A DNA stretch of 64,000 nt from Chryseobacterium daecheongense. GTDB taxonomy: Bacteria > Bacteroidota > Bacteroidia > Flavobacteriales > Weeksellaceae. Of this stretch, positions 25,493 through 34,279 are shown one piece after another. Position 1 is the first letter of the stretch. Every line of letters starts with the position of its first letter. The notes under the pieces were generated by a model, which had not been told where the DNA came from, searched no databases, and saw only the letters and a program-made list of their open reading frames with translations. Made by a program: the position numbers and the translations under genes. Location of the stretch: positions 2,046,001 through 2,110,000 of the forward strand of contig CP115858.1 of the NCBI GenBank assembly GCA_027920525.1, read 5' to 3'.

Positions 25493-26302
25493 TTAAAAAC
25501 TTTCCTTCCATTTTTCCACCAATTCGGTGAATCGGGAATTTCCAAAAGTCTTATTTCTTATCTTTCCTACAGAAAATATGCCTTTCTCATCTGAAATCAT
25601 TAAAATTTCTTCAGCTTTCTGAGATTCAAATGCAATAATTTCATGCTCCTGAATATCAGCAAGATTATTCTTATGTAAAAAAGTAACAAAATTTTCCAGT
25701 AAAGGAGAAATGTATGCACCTTCAGAATGTTTTGGAACTTTAATGATATTTCCTTCTAAAAACAGAAGGTTTCCAGAAGTAGATCTCGCAATCCTCTTAT
25801 TCGGATTAAGCAGAATCACATCATCCAGATCGTTTTCCTGAGCATAAATCCCTCCATAGATGTTTTCCGGACAATGAACCCTGATATTACTCAAAAGATT
25901 ATTATTTACATTAATTTCTTTAATAAGGTCAAGCTCAAGAAGCCTTTGATGAATGGCCAGAATATCATCCTTTTCATCGACTTCATAAAAATAGGAAATT
26001 GATGATTTGGCCAAAGTGAGTTCATCTGAATTTCTGAAAACCTGAAAATTAATAATCGCATTTTTACTATTCTTTCCTTCAATCACCTCTTTTTGAAAAA
26101 GAGTTTGAAAAAATTCAAGAGTATAAGTCAAAGGAATATTCATTCTCATTTTTCTCATTGAGGCCATTAGGAAGAAATAACACTCTTCGTCAATAATGAG
26201 CTTAGAGTTCCTAATAAAAAAAGAAACCTTTACAGCATCTCCCAGGAGAAATGCCCTGTTCTTCACATTCAATTCGTCTGATGTAAAATATTGATTTTCC
26301 AA
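25493..26302 (-). CDS. Degenerate class IV aminotransferase-like protein (probable pseudoenzyme)
   Basis: The 269-residue chain follows the BCAT/PabC (class IV) fold along its full length: FLLGDAVKVSFF near the start, LMASMRKMRMNIPLTY, LLSNIRVHCPENIYGG, VILLNPNKRIARSTSGNLLFLEGN and KVPKHSEGAYISPLL. In active relatives the middle block has a Lys that binds PLP and the next block has a Glu facing the PLP ring. Here these positions read Arg141 and Arg173. The N-terminal GDGVFE is also changed to GDAVKVS. The fold is intact but PLP chemistry looks lost. It lies 73 nt downstream of the START-like gene, probably in the same operon. Confidence 0.75.
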   Translation of the reverse strand: MENQYFTSDELNVKNRAFLLGDAVKVSFFIRNSKLIIDEECYFFLMASMRKMRMNIPLTYTLEFFQTLFQKEVIEGKNSKNAIINFQVFRNSDELTLAKSSISYFYEVDEKDDILAIHQRLLELDLIKEINVNNNLLSNIRVHCPENIYGGIYAQENDLDDVILLNPNKRIARSTSGNLLFLEGNIIKVPKHSEGAYISPLLENFVTFLHKNNLADIQEHEIIAFESQKAEEILMISDEKGIFSVGKIRNKTFGNSRFTELVEKWKESF

Positions 26303-26375
26303 TGTATGATTTATTTATAAAAAAATAATGAACGATAAATCGTTCATCAGTTTTATCATTTTGTACAGCCCACTA

Positions 26376-26762
26376 TTAAGCAGCCCCTAGTTTTATTCTT
26401 AGATTTTCTATAAGATTCTCCCAATACATCGCATTTTCTTCTTCATCTCCTTCTTCACAAAAGTCTGTGATATTTAAAGCCAAATCTTCAGTAATATCAT
26501 CAATCGTGATGGTCATTTCAAAGAAATTCTTTGTTCCCTCATCTTCTTCCCATCTGAAACGCACGAAACCTTCTGGCTTATATCTAATCAAAGTCGCCTT
26601 TTCAGCAGGGCCTCCACCCCAGCTAAAAAAGAAGTCATCTCCTTTCTCTACTACCTCATCCGCAAACCATTCAGATAATCCTTCTGCCGTCGCCAGATAC
26701 TCATATAAAATCTCTGAAAGACAATGCATTGGAAATTCGTAATGGACTTTAAGTTTCGCCAT
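26376..26762 (-). CDS. START-like (AHSA1/SRPBCC) domain protein
   Basis: This acidic protein of 128 residues opens KLKVHYEFPMHCLSEILYEYLATAEGLSEWFADEV, which is the first strand and helices of the SRPBCC fold. It continues with the strands FFFSWGGGPAEKATLI and FVRFRWEEDEG, and ends with a long helix. It is a single soluble domain with a hydrophobic pocket and no known ligand. From memory of other Flavobacteriia, it commonly neighbours a class IV aminotransferase gene, as here. Confidence 0.85.
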   Translation of the reverse strand: MAKLKVHYEFPMHCLSEILYEYLATAEGLSEWFADEVVEKGDDFFFSWGGGPAEKATLIRYKPEGFVRFRWEEDEGTKNFFEMTITIDDITEDLALNITDFCEEGDEEENAMYWENLIENLRIKLGAA

Positions 26763-26919
26763 ATAATCTTTGTTTTATCGTCCCGCAATATATAAATTAA
26801 TTTTTTTATTACACAAAAATGTATTTACTTTTTTATACAATATGCATGATATTTGTCACAGTTGTTCTGACACTATCGTGAAGGATTTTAAAAGCAAAAT
26901 TTACAGTGCTTGGCATAAA

Positions 26920-26946
26920 AAAATCTCTTCTTTGAAAGAAGAGATT
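26920..26946 (-). terminator. Intrinsic terminator of the class III aminotransferase gene
   Basis: Arms aatctcttcttt and aaagaagagatt pair on the minus strand and run into T7. It lies directly past the stop at 26952. Confidence 0.85.
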
Positions 26947-26951
26947 GATAT

Positions 26952-28133
26952 CTAATTTTCGTTTAAAACTTCAAGGATAATCTGGCATCCCTCTTTTATT
27001 TCCTCAAGAGATATGGTTAATGGTGGAGAAATTCTTAAATATTCATTCCTGTACAGTTGCCAGAACACTACAAGACCTTTTTCCATACACTTCTGAGCAA
27101 CTTTTAAAGTATATTCCGGGCTTCCTAAATTTACAGCGAGCATCAACCCTCTCCCGTTTATATTACTAATCTTGGGATGCACCAGTAATTCTCTGAATAG
27201 TTCCTCTTTCCTGTCCACCTCATTCATTAACCCACTTTCTAGCACTTCTTTTAATGTTGCATAGCTGGATGCCGCTATAAGAGGGTTCCCTCCGAATGTA
27301 GTGATATGTCCAAGCTTCGGCGAATGTGACAAACTGCTCATTATTTCCTTAGAGCTCATAAAAGCTCCAACAGGGACTCCACCTCCCATTCCTTTCCCCA
27401 TAACAAGGATATCCGGAACAATTCCATAATGCTCAAATGAAAACAGCTTACCTGTCCTTCCAAACCCCGGTTGTATCTCATCCAGGATAAGGAGAGCCCC
27501 CACCTCCTCACATCTTTTTTTTAATTTCTTCAGATAATCGTTCTGAGGAACTAAAAATCCTGCCGCACCCTGTATCGTTTCAAGGATTACACAGGCTGTC
27601 TTCTCAGTAATCTTATCCAGATCATCTTCATTATTGAATTCAATAAATGATACCATCGGTAAAAGAGGACGAAATTCCCTCTTATGATACTCATTTCCCG
27701 AAACACTTAATGCTCCATGGGTATTTCCATGATAAGAATCTTTAAAGGAAATAATTTCTTCCCTTCCGGTATATCTTTTGGCCAGCTTCAGACTTCCATC
27801 TATAGCTTCAGCTCCACTATTGACAAGATAAGTAACTTCCAGCGGATCCGGAGTAGCTTCTGCCAGCAAACGACATAATGCCACAGGTTTATCCTGCGCA
27901 TATTCACCATATACCATTACATGAAGGTACTTTTCCGCCTGTTCTTTGATTGCATTAACGATTTTAGGATGGGAATGTCCCAAAGTATTGGCAGAAACTC
28001 CTGCTACAAAATCAAGATATCTCTTTCCGTCCGTTCCAAAAATATAGCTTCCTTCTGCTTTTTCAACTTCAAAACCTGCTGCAAATTGTGTAGTTTGTGC
28101 CTGGTATGAAAAAAAATCTTTTTGCAATTCCAT
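26952..28133 (-). CDS. Class III PLP-dependent aminotransferase (acetylornithine/4-aminobutyrate type)
   Basis: The protein has 393 residues. The fold type I blocks are all present: NSGAEAIDGSLKLAKRYTGR, SYHGNTHGALSVSG, LILDEIQPGFGRTGKLFSFEHYGIVPDILVMGKGMGGGVPVGAF (the PLP Lys is in GKGMGGG) and HITTFGGNPLIAAS. It transfers amino groups from an omega-amino donor. The exact substrate (acetylornithine or another omega-amino acid) cannot be fixed. The ATG at 28133 is preferred because MELQKDFFSYQ begins the family domain. Confidence 0.85.
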   Translation of the reverse strand: MELQKDFFSYQAQTTQFAAGFEVEKAEGSYIFGTDGKRYLDFVAGVSANTLGHSHPKIVNAIKEQAEKYLHVMVYGEYAQDKPVALCRLLAEATPDPLEVTYLVNSGAEAIDGSLKLAKRYTGREEIISFKDSYHGNTHGALSVSGNEYHKREFRPLLPMVSFIEFNNEDDLDKITEKTACVILETIQGAAGFLVPQNDYLKKLKKRCEEVGALLILDEIQPGFGRTGKLFSFEHYGIVPDILVMGKGMGGGVPVGAFMSSKEIMSSLSHSPKLGHITTFGGNPLIAASSYATLKEVLESGLMNEVDRKEELFRELLVHPKISNINGRGLMLAVNLGSPEYTLKVAQKCMEKGLVVFWQLYRNEYLRISPPLTISLEEIKEGCQIILEVLNEN

Positions 28134-28192
28134 TTTAAATAAAATTTTAGCAAAGCTAAAAAACATTCATTAAATCCCGAAATTATCATTAC

Positions 28193-28220
28193 ACAAAAAA
28201 AGCCTGCTTTTTGGCAGGCC
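28193..28220 (-). terminator. Intrinsic terminator after the OstA-like gene
   Basis: On the minus strand arms gcctgc and gcaggc flank a 6-nt loop, followed by T7. It lies about 20 nt past the stop at 28239. Confidence 0.8.
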
Positions 28221-28238
28221 TTTTATATTTACAGAAAC

Positions 28239-29984
28239 TTATTTTCTGACTCTCTTAGGTTTTTTAGCTTCTTCCTTAGCTTTTTCCTTTTCAACAGCTT
28301 CTTTAGCCGCATCATAAAGTTCAGTGTCGGCTTCGTATTTTATCTCTTCATATCCAGGAGTATCTACGAGGATATCCTGCCATTTCCTGATTCTGTCTTT
28401 TGTATTCCAGTTAAAGTCCTGAAATTTCCTTCTGGCAGGTTCTATCTTACTCATAGGATATGTATCGGACGTTGCCCCGATATTACAGGATACAATCTGA
28501 AGTACTCTACTTTCAAATATAGCATCAATAATTCCACATGAGGTAAGGGTAATACCTATTCTTTCATTCTCTTTAGTCTTTTCGTTAAAGTCATCCGCAT
28601 AACTTATAGCCTGTGCATTTCCTATAACTTTGGTTTCTTTGACCTCGCTTTTTTCATAATAAACGGTCATGAGCTTTCCTTTTACCTGGTTGAACTCATC
28701 TTTCAGGTTCAAAGAATCAACTTTACTTATAGCAAATGCATTTCCTATTACTTTCAAGGAATCAAGATCCTCAGTTGCCGTATTAAAATAAGCTTCGATT
28801 TTATCTCCTGTCACCTGCTTTTCTCCACTCCATAAGATTGGTGCAGTATACATATGCATAATACCATCCGTTTCGTTAAATGCAATGGAATCTGCTCTTC
28901 CCTGTGCATTGGACTTATAAAACCTTCCTTTCCTGAATGCCCTCAAAAAACTTTTTTTCTTTGTAGCATCAGTTTCATCAGGTTTCTGATAAGAGATTAT
29001 CTTTTCAGCTGCAAAATATATAGAATCCTTTTCAAGGATCTTTACGGCATATGGATTTTTGGTAATGATCGAAGAATCTTTCTTTTGAAAAATTTCTCCA
29101 TAACCTCCTTTCACATATCTTTTTTCTTTAGGATCATCTAATGTCACATTTCCGGTAGCTGTACCAAACCCTGTGAGCTGATTAAAATACATATCATCTC
29201 CGGTCAGAATTTTATCGTTATAATGTATCCTCGAATTTTTATTAAGGTAGGATTCTTTAGAACCCATTTTATAGGTACCTCTTTCGGTGTATATATAGTT
29301 TTTCGGATTGGCCCTGTTGGTTATCGTTGTGGGACCAAAGAACTCAGCAACTTTAGTATTCTGGTTCTGTTTGATGTTGGGACCTTCGATAACATAGTCC
29401 GGAGTATCAATTTTTACATTGCCTACAAAATCGATCATCTTCGTATCCAGAAAATAGGTCGCAGATTTTGTATACATCACATTCTGTCCGTCAGAAATCG
29501 TTCCTCCTGTATTAAAATAGGCAAGATTTGAAAGTTTATCGTAATAAAGAATATCGGTTCTGATGGTTTGCTTTGGGTCGGTAAGTACTACGTTCTTACG
29601 TGCAACGCCCTTTTGGGTATTCCCATCGTATTCCATTTCCCCAGCAGTAATTACCGATCCATCTGTGTTCTGGAGCTTTGTATTACCAATCGCTTTCGCA
29701 AAGTTTTCTTCGCTATACAGCACAACTTCATCTGCCGTAAGGATAGAACCCTGATTTTCGATTTTTACATTTCCCTCAAGATATTGGTTTCCGTCATACT
29801 TTGCAGGATCTTTTTTTACAAAATCCGCATGGATGATTTTAATTTTATCTTCAGGTCTTATTTGCTTGGGTGCATTATTATTTACAGGAGCTTTTAAATA
29901 AGGATCCCTTTGCGCAGGCTTTTGTTGATCTTGCGCAAACATAAAAGTAGAAACAAAGAGTATCAGAAAAAGAATCAGTCTCAT
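28239..29984 (-). CDS. OstA-like LptA/LptD-N domain protein
   Basis: The protein has 581 residues with a signal peptide ending FAQ. The OstA_2/LptA-type beta-jellyroll repeats are long: IIHADFVKKDPAKYDGNQYLEGNVKIENQGSI, LTADEVVLYSEENFAKAIGNT and further DxxxYxxxTxxAxFxGxxTI units. This fold carries lipopolysaccharide between membranes. The length, several times that of LptA, and a charged Lys/Glu C-terminus (KEKAKEEAKKPKRVRK) are usual in Bacteroidota. It lies 3 nt after the Fur-family gene, so it is cotranscribed with it. Confidence 0.85.
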   Translation of the reverse strand: MRLILFLILFVSTFMFAQDQQKPAQRDPYLKAPVNNNAPKQIRPEDKIKIIHADFVKKDPAKYDGNQYLEGNVKIENQGSILTADEVVLYSEENFAKAIGNTKLQNTDGSVITAGEMEYDGNTQKGVARKNVVLTDPKQTIRTDILYYDKLSNLAYFNTGGTISDGQNVMYTKSATYFLDTKMIDFVGNVKIDTPDYVIEGPNIKQNQNTKVAEFFGPTTITNRANPKNYIYTERGTYKMGSKESYLNKNSRIHYNDKILTGDDMYFNQLTGFGTATGNVTLDDPKEKRYVKGGYGEIFQKKDSSIITKNPYAVKILEKDSIYFAAEKIISYQKPDETDATKKKSFLRAFRKGRFYKSNAQGRADSIAFNETDGIMHMYTAPILWSGEKQVTGDKIEAYFNTATEDLDSLKVIGNAFAISKVDSLNLKDEFNQVKGKLMTVYYEKSEVKETKVIGNAQAISYADDFNEKTKENERIGITLTSCGIIDAIFESRVLQIVSCNIGATSDTYPMSKIEPARRKFQDFNWNTKDRIRKWQDILVDTPGYEEIKYEADTELYDAAKEAVEKEKAKEEAKKPKRVRK

Positions 29985-29987
29985 TGA

Positions 29988-30461
29988 TTAGTCATTCTTA
30001 ATGCCATAAAAATACAGCGAATGAGAATCAATTTTTACGCCAAAAGCATCTTCTATAGCTTCTTTGATCCCTTGAATCCTAGGATCACAAAACTCTATAA
30101 TTTCCTCAATCTCCTTATCAGAATCTTTTTTGTAGATCACCAAGTGATCGTGTTGCTTATCAAAATAAGACTTCTCATAAGATGAAGACGTCAGTGTTTT
30201 TTCTCCAAATTGGTGTTTACGAATTAGCCCTGCATCCAGGAAGATCTCAATTGTATTGTAAATTGTTGCTTTAGAAACATGATATTTCTTCTGCATCATC
30301 AACAGATAGAGATCATCCACATTAAAATGGTGATCCATATTATAGATCTCTTCCAATATGGTGTATCTCTCAGGTGTGTTTCGGAAACCTTTTTCTAAAA
30401 GGTAGTTTCTCAAAACATCTTTGATAAGAGCTATATTTTTTTCTTTTTGTATAGTATCCAT
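29988..30461 (-). CDS. Fur family transcriptional regulator
   Basis: The protein has 157 residues. A winged helix occupies residues about 20-85 (RNTPERYTILEEIYNMDHHFNVDDLYLLMM, then VSKATIYNTIEIFLDAGLI). The dimerisation half has the metal-site block HDHLVIYKKD and EIIEFCDPRI, with a final Asp/His pair (DSHSLYFYG). The usual C-terminal CxxC zinc pair is absent. It may sense iron, zinc or peroxide. The OstA-like gene 3 nt downstream is an unusual partner. A TAAATTTG box lies at 30477-30484. Confidence 0.9.
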   Translation of the reverse strand: MDTIQKEKNIALIKDVLRNYLLEKGFRNTPERYTILEEIYNMDHHFNVDDLYLLMMQKKYHVSKATIYNTIEIFLDAGLIRKHQFGEKTLTSSSYEKSYFDKQHDHLVIYKKDSDKEIEEIIEFCDPRIQGIKEAIEDAFGVKIDSHSLYFYGIKND

Positions 30462-30476
30462 TAAAATAATTATCTA

Positions 30477-30484
30477 CAAATTTA
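30477..30484 (-). promoter_or_regulatory. -7 box of the fur-family operon
   Basis: TAAATTTG on the minus strand matches TAnnTTTG and lies 15 nt upstream of the ATG. Confidence 0.5.
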
Positions 30485-30526
30485 TTAATTTTTATTTAAA
30501 TAGATAGTATGCTTATAAAGTGGTGC

Positions 30527-32518
30527 TTAGAAGTTATGGCGTAAAAATCCCGCCTGTTCAATTTTTTTATCATATAATGTCTCCTCTGTAATCGGAGCAG
30601 ATTCTACCACTACATTGTGTGAAGTGACTCCCCAGGCCTTGAAATCGTCACTTCCGATATACTTCACAAAATTGTAAATATTAAGCGTGATTTTTTGTTT
30701 TACCGTCAAAAGTATATCATTGATATATGTATTATCTATAATCACATACTTAAGATCCGGAGGTATATTATGTGCTCTCAAAGAAGGGTGACTGCTTCTT
30801 GATGGAATAGTTCCATCAGCCATAAGATCTTTCAGAACCATACCGAAATAATCATTGATTCTGCGGTCTACTTTAAATCCTAAAAGAAAATTCACTTTAA
30901 ATACAGTTCCCGGTAATATTTCATCTACCGTATATTTAAAAGTATAGGGATCTTCCTGATTTACAATACTTAAAACAAAATAATGATCTGCCCTTTTAGG
31001 CTGTTTCTTGATGATGGAATAAATAATCTTTGACTCTACCTCGTCATTTCTTTTTGCTCTGCTTAAGTAAGCCAGATTGGTAGCATATTTAGGAATGGTC
31101 TCATCAAGTTTCATATCCTTAATAATAGACACATATTTATCGATCTTTACATATTGTATAAAGTTAGCCTTAATCAGTCTGCCGTTATACCATGCATACA
31201 TACATACTGCAATAAACCCACCTAACACCATTGTTAGCCATCCTCCATCAACAAATTTGATGACATTGGCATAGAAAAATCCTGATTCAAGGAAAAGATA
31301 AACTGCTCCGAAACCTATGATAAAGAATTTGCTTACCCGTGTTCTGCTTAACCAGAAAAGTAATAGTATGGTGGTCATCAACATGGTAATGGTAATCGTC
31401 AGACCATAAGCAGCTTCCATTCTTTCAGATTTTTGAAAAAATATAACCACAACAAAACAGAATACCATTAATCCCCAGTTTACTCCCGGGATATACATTT
31501 GTCCTTTAATACCCGAAGGATATTCAATGTGCTGATTCGGCCAGAATGAAACTGACATGGCTTCCGAGAACATAGTAAATGATCCGGTGATTACGGCCTG
31601 ACTGGCGATAATTGCAGCAGCTGTTGCAAGGATAACCCCAGGTAAAACAGCCCATTGCGGCATAATTCCAAAGAATGGATTCACTCCACTGAACACCTGA
31701 TGATAATTATCCAGCAGCCATGCTCCTTGTCCCAGATAGTTCAGGATAAGCATTAATTTTACAAACACCCAGCTGATTCTTATATTTTTAGCACCACAAT
31801 GCCCTAAATCCGAGTACAAAGCTTCAGCTCCTGTTGTACAAAGGAAAACTGCTCCCATGATAACAATAGCACTTGGAGAGTGTGTAATAAGATTGTAGGC
31901 ATATATCGGGTTGAATGCTCTTATAATTTCAATGTGATCAAAAAGGTGGATTGATCCGAAAACCCCTAAGGCCAGGAACCAGGTTACCATAACGGGTCCA
32001 AAGAATTTCCCAATAGAAGCCGTTCCAAACTGTTGTACCACAAAAACTACAAACAGGATGACCAGGGTAATGAGAACTACCGGTGTCTCGGGATTATATA
32101 TTTTTAAACCTTCAATAGCAGACATAACCGTTAGTGAAGGAGTGATTACACTATCTGCAACAAGTGTTGCCGCTCCTATAATGGCAACCACATAGAGCCA
32201 TTTCTTCTTGAGTTTCTTTACTAGTGAATAAAGTGCAAGAATTCCCCCTTCTCCTTTATTATCTGCTCTTAGAGCAATAATTACATACTTTATAGTAGTT
32301 TGAAGGGTCAATGTCCAGATAATACATGATAATGCACCTTCAATATATTCATCGAATGGCATTGCCGCACCATCTTTTCGGGCATTCACAATTGCTTTCA
32401 TTACGTACAATGGTGACGTCCCAATATCCCCAAAAACAATTCCGAGGGACACAATAACCCCTACAAATGAAAGTTTCTTTAGGTCAAAATGATGACCACC
32501 CTCTGTAACTTCTGACAT
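30527..32518 (-). CDS. kup: KUP/HAK/KT family potassium transporter
   Basis: This 663-residue protein has about twelve transmembrane helices and the KUP blocks GVIVSLGIVFGDIGTSPLYVMKAI, DNKGEGGILALYSLVKK and TGAEALYSDLGHCG. A soluble C-terminal domain of about 220 residues follows (SIIKKQPKRADHYFVLSIVNQEDP). It takes up potassium, probably with protons, in the inner membrane. The length is typical. Confidence 0.95.
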   Translation of the reverse strand: MSEVTEGGHHFDLKKLSFVGVIVSLGIVFGDIGTSPLYVMKAIVNARKDGAAMPFDEYIEGALSCIIWTLTLQTTIKYVIIALRADNKGEGGILALYSLVKKLKKKWLYVVAIIGAATLVADSVITPSLTVMSAIEGLKIYNPETPVVLITLVILFVVFVVQQFGTASIGKFFGPVMVTWFLALGVFGSIHLFDHIEIIRAFNPIYAYNLITHSPSAIVIMGAVFLCTTGAEALYSDLGHCGAKNIRISWVFVKLMLILNYLGQGAWLLDNYHQVFSGVNPFFGIMPQWAVLPGVILATAAAIIASQAVITGSFTMFSEAMSVSFWPNQHIEYPSGIKGQMYIPGVNWGLMVFCFVVVIFFQKSERMEAAYGLTITITMLMTTILLLFWLSRTRVSKFFIIGFGAVYLFLESGFFYANVIKFVDGGWLTMVLGGFIAVCMYAWYNGRLIKANFIQYVKIDKYVSIIKDMKLDETIPKYATNLAYLSRAKRNDEVESKIIYSIIKKQPKRADHYFVLSIVNQEDPYTFKYTVDEILPGTVFKVNFLLGFKVDRRINDYFGMVLKDLMADGTIPSRSSHPSLRAHNIPPDLKYVIIDNTYINDILLTVKQKITLNIYNFVKYIGSDDFKAWGVTSHNVVVESAPITEETLYDKKIEQAGFLRHNF

Positions 32519-32595
32519 ATCAGCTAATTTTAAAAGCGCAAATCTACACTAAATTTATGACCTCATGAATTATTCTTCATGAATATAATAAATGA

Positions 32596-32619
32596 AAAAA
32601 CTTCCTTTCGGAAGTTTTT
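32596..32619 (-). terminator. Intrinsic terminator of pdhB
   Basis: Perfect arms aaaaacttcc and ggaagttttt around a 4-nt loop lie just past the pdhB stop. The T run is on the minus strand. Confidence 0.85.
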
Positions 32620-32621
32620 CT

Positions 32622-33605
32622 CTATGATTTAATATACAACGCATTTTTAATCTCCTCTTTCACTTTTTCAAGTTTAGGGAACCATTCTGCAAATAAAGCT
32701 GCTGAATATGGAGCAGGAGCATCAGGAGTCGTAATTCTCTTGATTGGTGCATCCAGATAATCGAAAGCTTTTTGCTGAACCATATATGCAATTTCAGAAG
32801 AGATAGACGCAAACGGCCATGCTTCTTCCAAAATAACCAGTCTGTTTGTTTTCTTAACAGAATTTAAAATAGCATCATAATCCAAAGGACGGATTGTTCT
32901 AAGGTCGATCACCTCTACAGAAATTCCTTCTTTAGCCAAATCTTCAGCAGCCTGAATCGCTACTTTCATGATCTTACCAAAAGAAACCAGAGTTACATCC
33001 TTACCTTCTTTCTTGATATCTGCCTTTCCGATCGGTAGATAGTATTCTTCTTCAGGAATCTCCATTTTATCTCCATACATCTGCTCGGATTCCATGAAGA
33101 TTACCGGATCATTATCCTGGATTGCTGATTTCAATAATCCTTTTGCATCATAAGGATTAGAAGGTACGATCACTTTCAATCCCGGACAGTTTGCATACCA
33201 GCTTTCGAAAGCCTGAGAGTGTGTAGCTCCCAATTGGCCTGCAGAAGCAGTAGGACCACGGAAAACAATAGGACAATTCCACTGTCCTCCACTCATCTGA
33301 CGGATTTTTGCTGCATTATTGATAATCTGGTCAATTCCTACCAAAGAGAAATTGAATGTCATAAATTCTACAATGGGTCTGTTCCCATTCATCGCTGCAC
33401 CTACGGAGATTCCGGTAAAACCAAGTTCTGCGATCGGTGTATCGATTATTCTTTTAGGACCAAATTCATCCAGCATTCCTTTTGAAGCTTTATACGCACC
33501 GTTGTATTCTGCAACTTCCTCCCCCATTAAATAAATGGATTCGTCTTTACGCATTTCCTCACTCATTGCCTGTGCAATTACCTCACGAAAAGTATATTCT
33601 GCCAT
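32622..33605 (-). CDS. pdhB: Pyruvate dehydrogenase E1 component subunit beta
   Basis: The protein has 327 residues. It is the beta chain of the alpha2beta2 E1 enzyme that decarboxylates pyruvate with thiamine diphosphate. The N-terminal blocks TFREVIAQAMSEEMRKDESIYLMGEEVAEYNGAYK and RIIDTPIAELGFTGISVGAAMNG form the cofactor half. The C-terminal half has VSFGKIMKVA and VEVIDLRTIRPLDYDAI. The alpha subunit and E2 are not adjacent, so the complex is encoded at more than one locus. Confidence 0.92.
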   Translation of the reverse strand: MAEYTFREVIAQAMSEEMRKDESIYLMGEEVAEYNGAYKASKGMLDEFGPKRIIDTPIAELGFTGISVGAAMNGNRPIVEFMTFNFSLVGIDQIINNAAKIRQMSGGQWNCPIVFRGPTASAGQLGATHSQAFESWYANCPGLKVIVPSNPYDAKGLLKSAIQDNDPVIFMESEQMYGDKMEIPEEEYYLPIGKADIKKEGKDVTLVSFGKIMKVAIQAAEDLAKEGISVEVIDLRTIRPLDYDAILNSVKKTNRLVILEEAWPFASISSEIAYMVQQKAFDYLDAPIKRITTPDAPAPYSAALFAEWFPKLEKVKEEIKNALYIKS

Positions 33606-33662
33606 ATTTCTTTGAAAAATTTAGACTACAAAAATAGTGTTTTTTTATTACACACATCATAA

Positions 33663-33694
33663 AAACGGCATCTCATTTAAATGAAATGCCGTTA
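33663..33694 (-). terminator. Hairpin terminator after the DUF2147 gene
   Basis: Arms aacggcatctcattt and aaatgaaatgccgtt pair with one mismatch and are followed by a T run on the minus strand. Confidence 0.7.
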
Positions 33695-33715
33695 ATTAAT
33701 TTTATTTAAAACAGA

Positions 33716-34135
33716 TTAGTTTACTTTTTGCCAAGTCTGCGTTCTTCCTAACAGGGATAAACCTATGTATCCTCTTACATTCAACTGATCTCCGGATCTT
33801 GTAATCGTACATTTATACGTTTTCCCAGTCTTCGGATCTGTAATAGTTCCTCCGGTAAATTCGTCACCTTCTTTTTTTAATCCCCTGATAATTTCCAGTC
33901 CAAGAATAGGTTTTCCTTTTCTATCATCTTTACAATTTGTACAGTTAGGATCAGCAGGCTTTATAAGTAATTGCGATACCTTGCCATAATAAGTCCCATC
34001 TGTTTTTTTATAGATTTCAACAATAGATTTTGCCTGTTTGGTTTCATCATCTATAGTTTTCCATTTTCCTTCTATCTGTGCAAAAGATAATATACTTGCC
34101 AAAGAAAATGCCAGGGTAAATAATAATTTTCTCAT
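33716..34135 (-). CDS. Secreted DUF2147 protein
   Basis: The protein has 139 residues. A signal peptide ends at SFAQ. The remaining domain has IEGKWKTIDDETKQAKSIVEIYKK, a CTNCKDDRKGKPILGLEII segment and GKTYKCTITRSGDQLNVRGYIG, which are the marks of DUF2147, a lipocalin-like periplasmic barrel. Function is unknown in general. A CxxC is visible (CTNC), as well as a third Cys in YKC. Confidence 0.85.
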   Translation of the reverse strand: MRKLLFTLAFSLASILSFAQIEGKWKTIDDETKQAKSIVEIYKKTDGTYYGKVSQLLIKPADPNCTNCKDDRKGKPILGLEIIRGLKKEGDEFTGGTITDPKTGKTYKCTITRSGDQLNVRGYIGLSLLGRTQTWQKVN

Positions 34136-34279
34136 ATACTTGTTATTTTAATTTTGATATACTGTTCTTGTAATCTATTTAACGCTAAAAATATAAATTA
34201 ATTTTAAACAAACAAAAACATTTATTATACTAGGCATATATAACAAGACACATACCAATTTAAAAAATTAAACACCCTC

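Noticed and set aside
26770-26955. Plus-strand ORF of 61 residues with a CxxC motif
   Set aside because: It ends inside the terminator of the class III aminotransferase gene, has no good promoter match and no family. Its CxxC alone is not enough.
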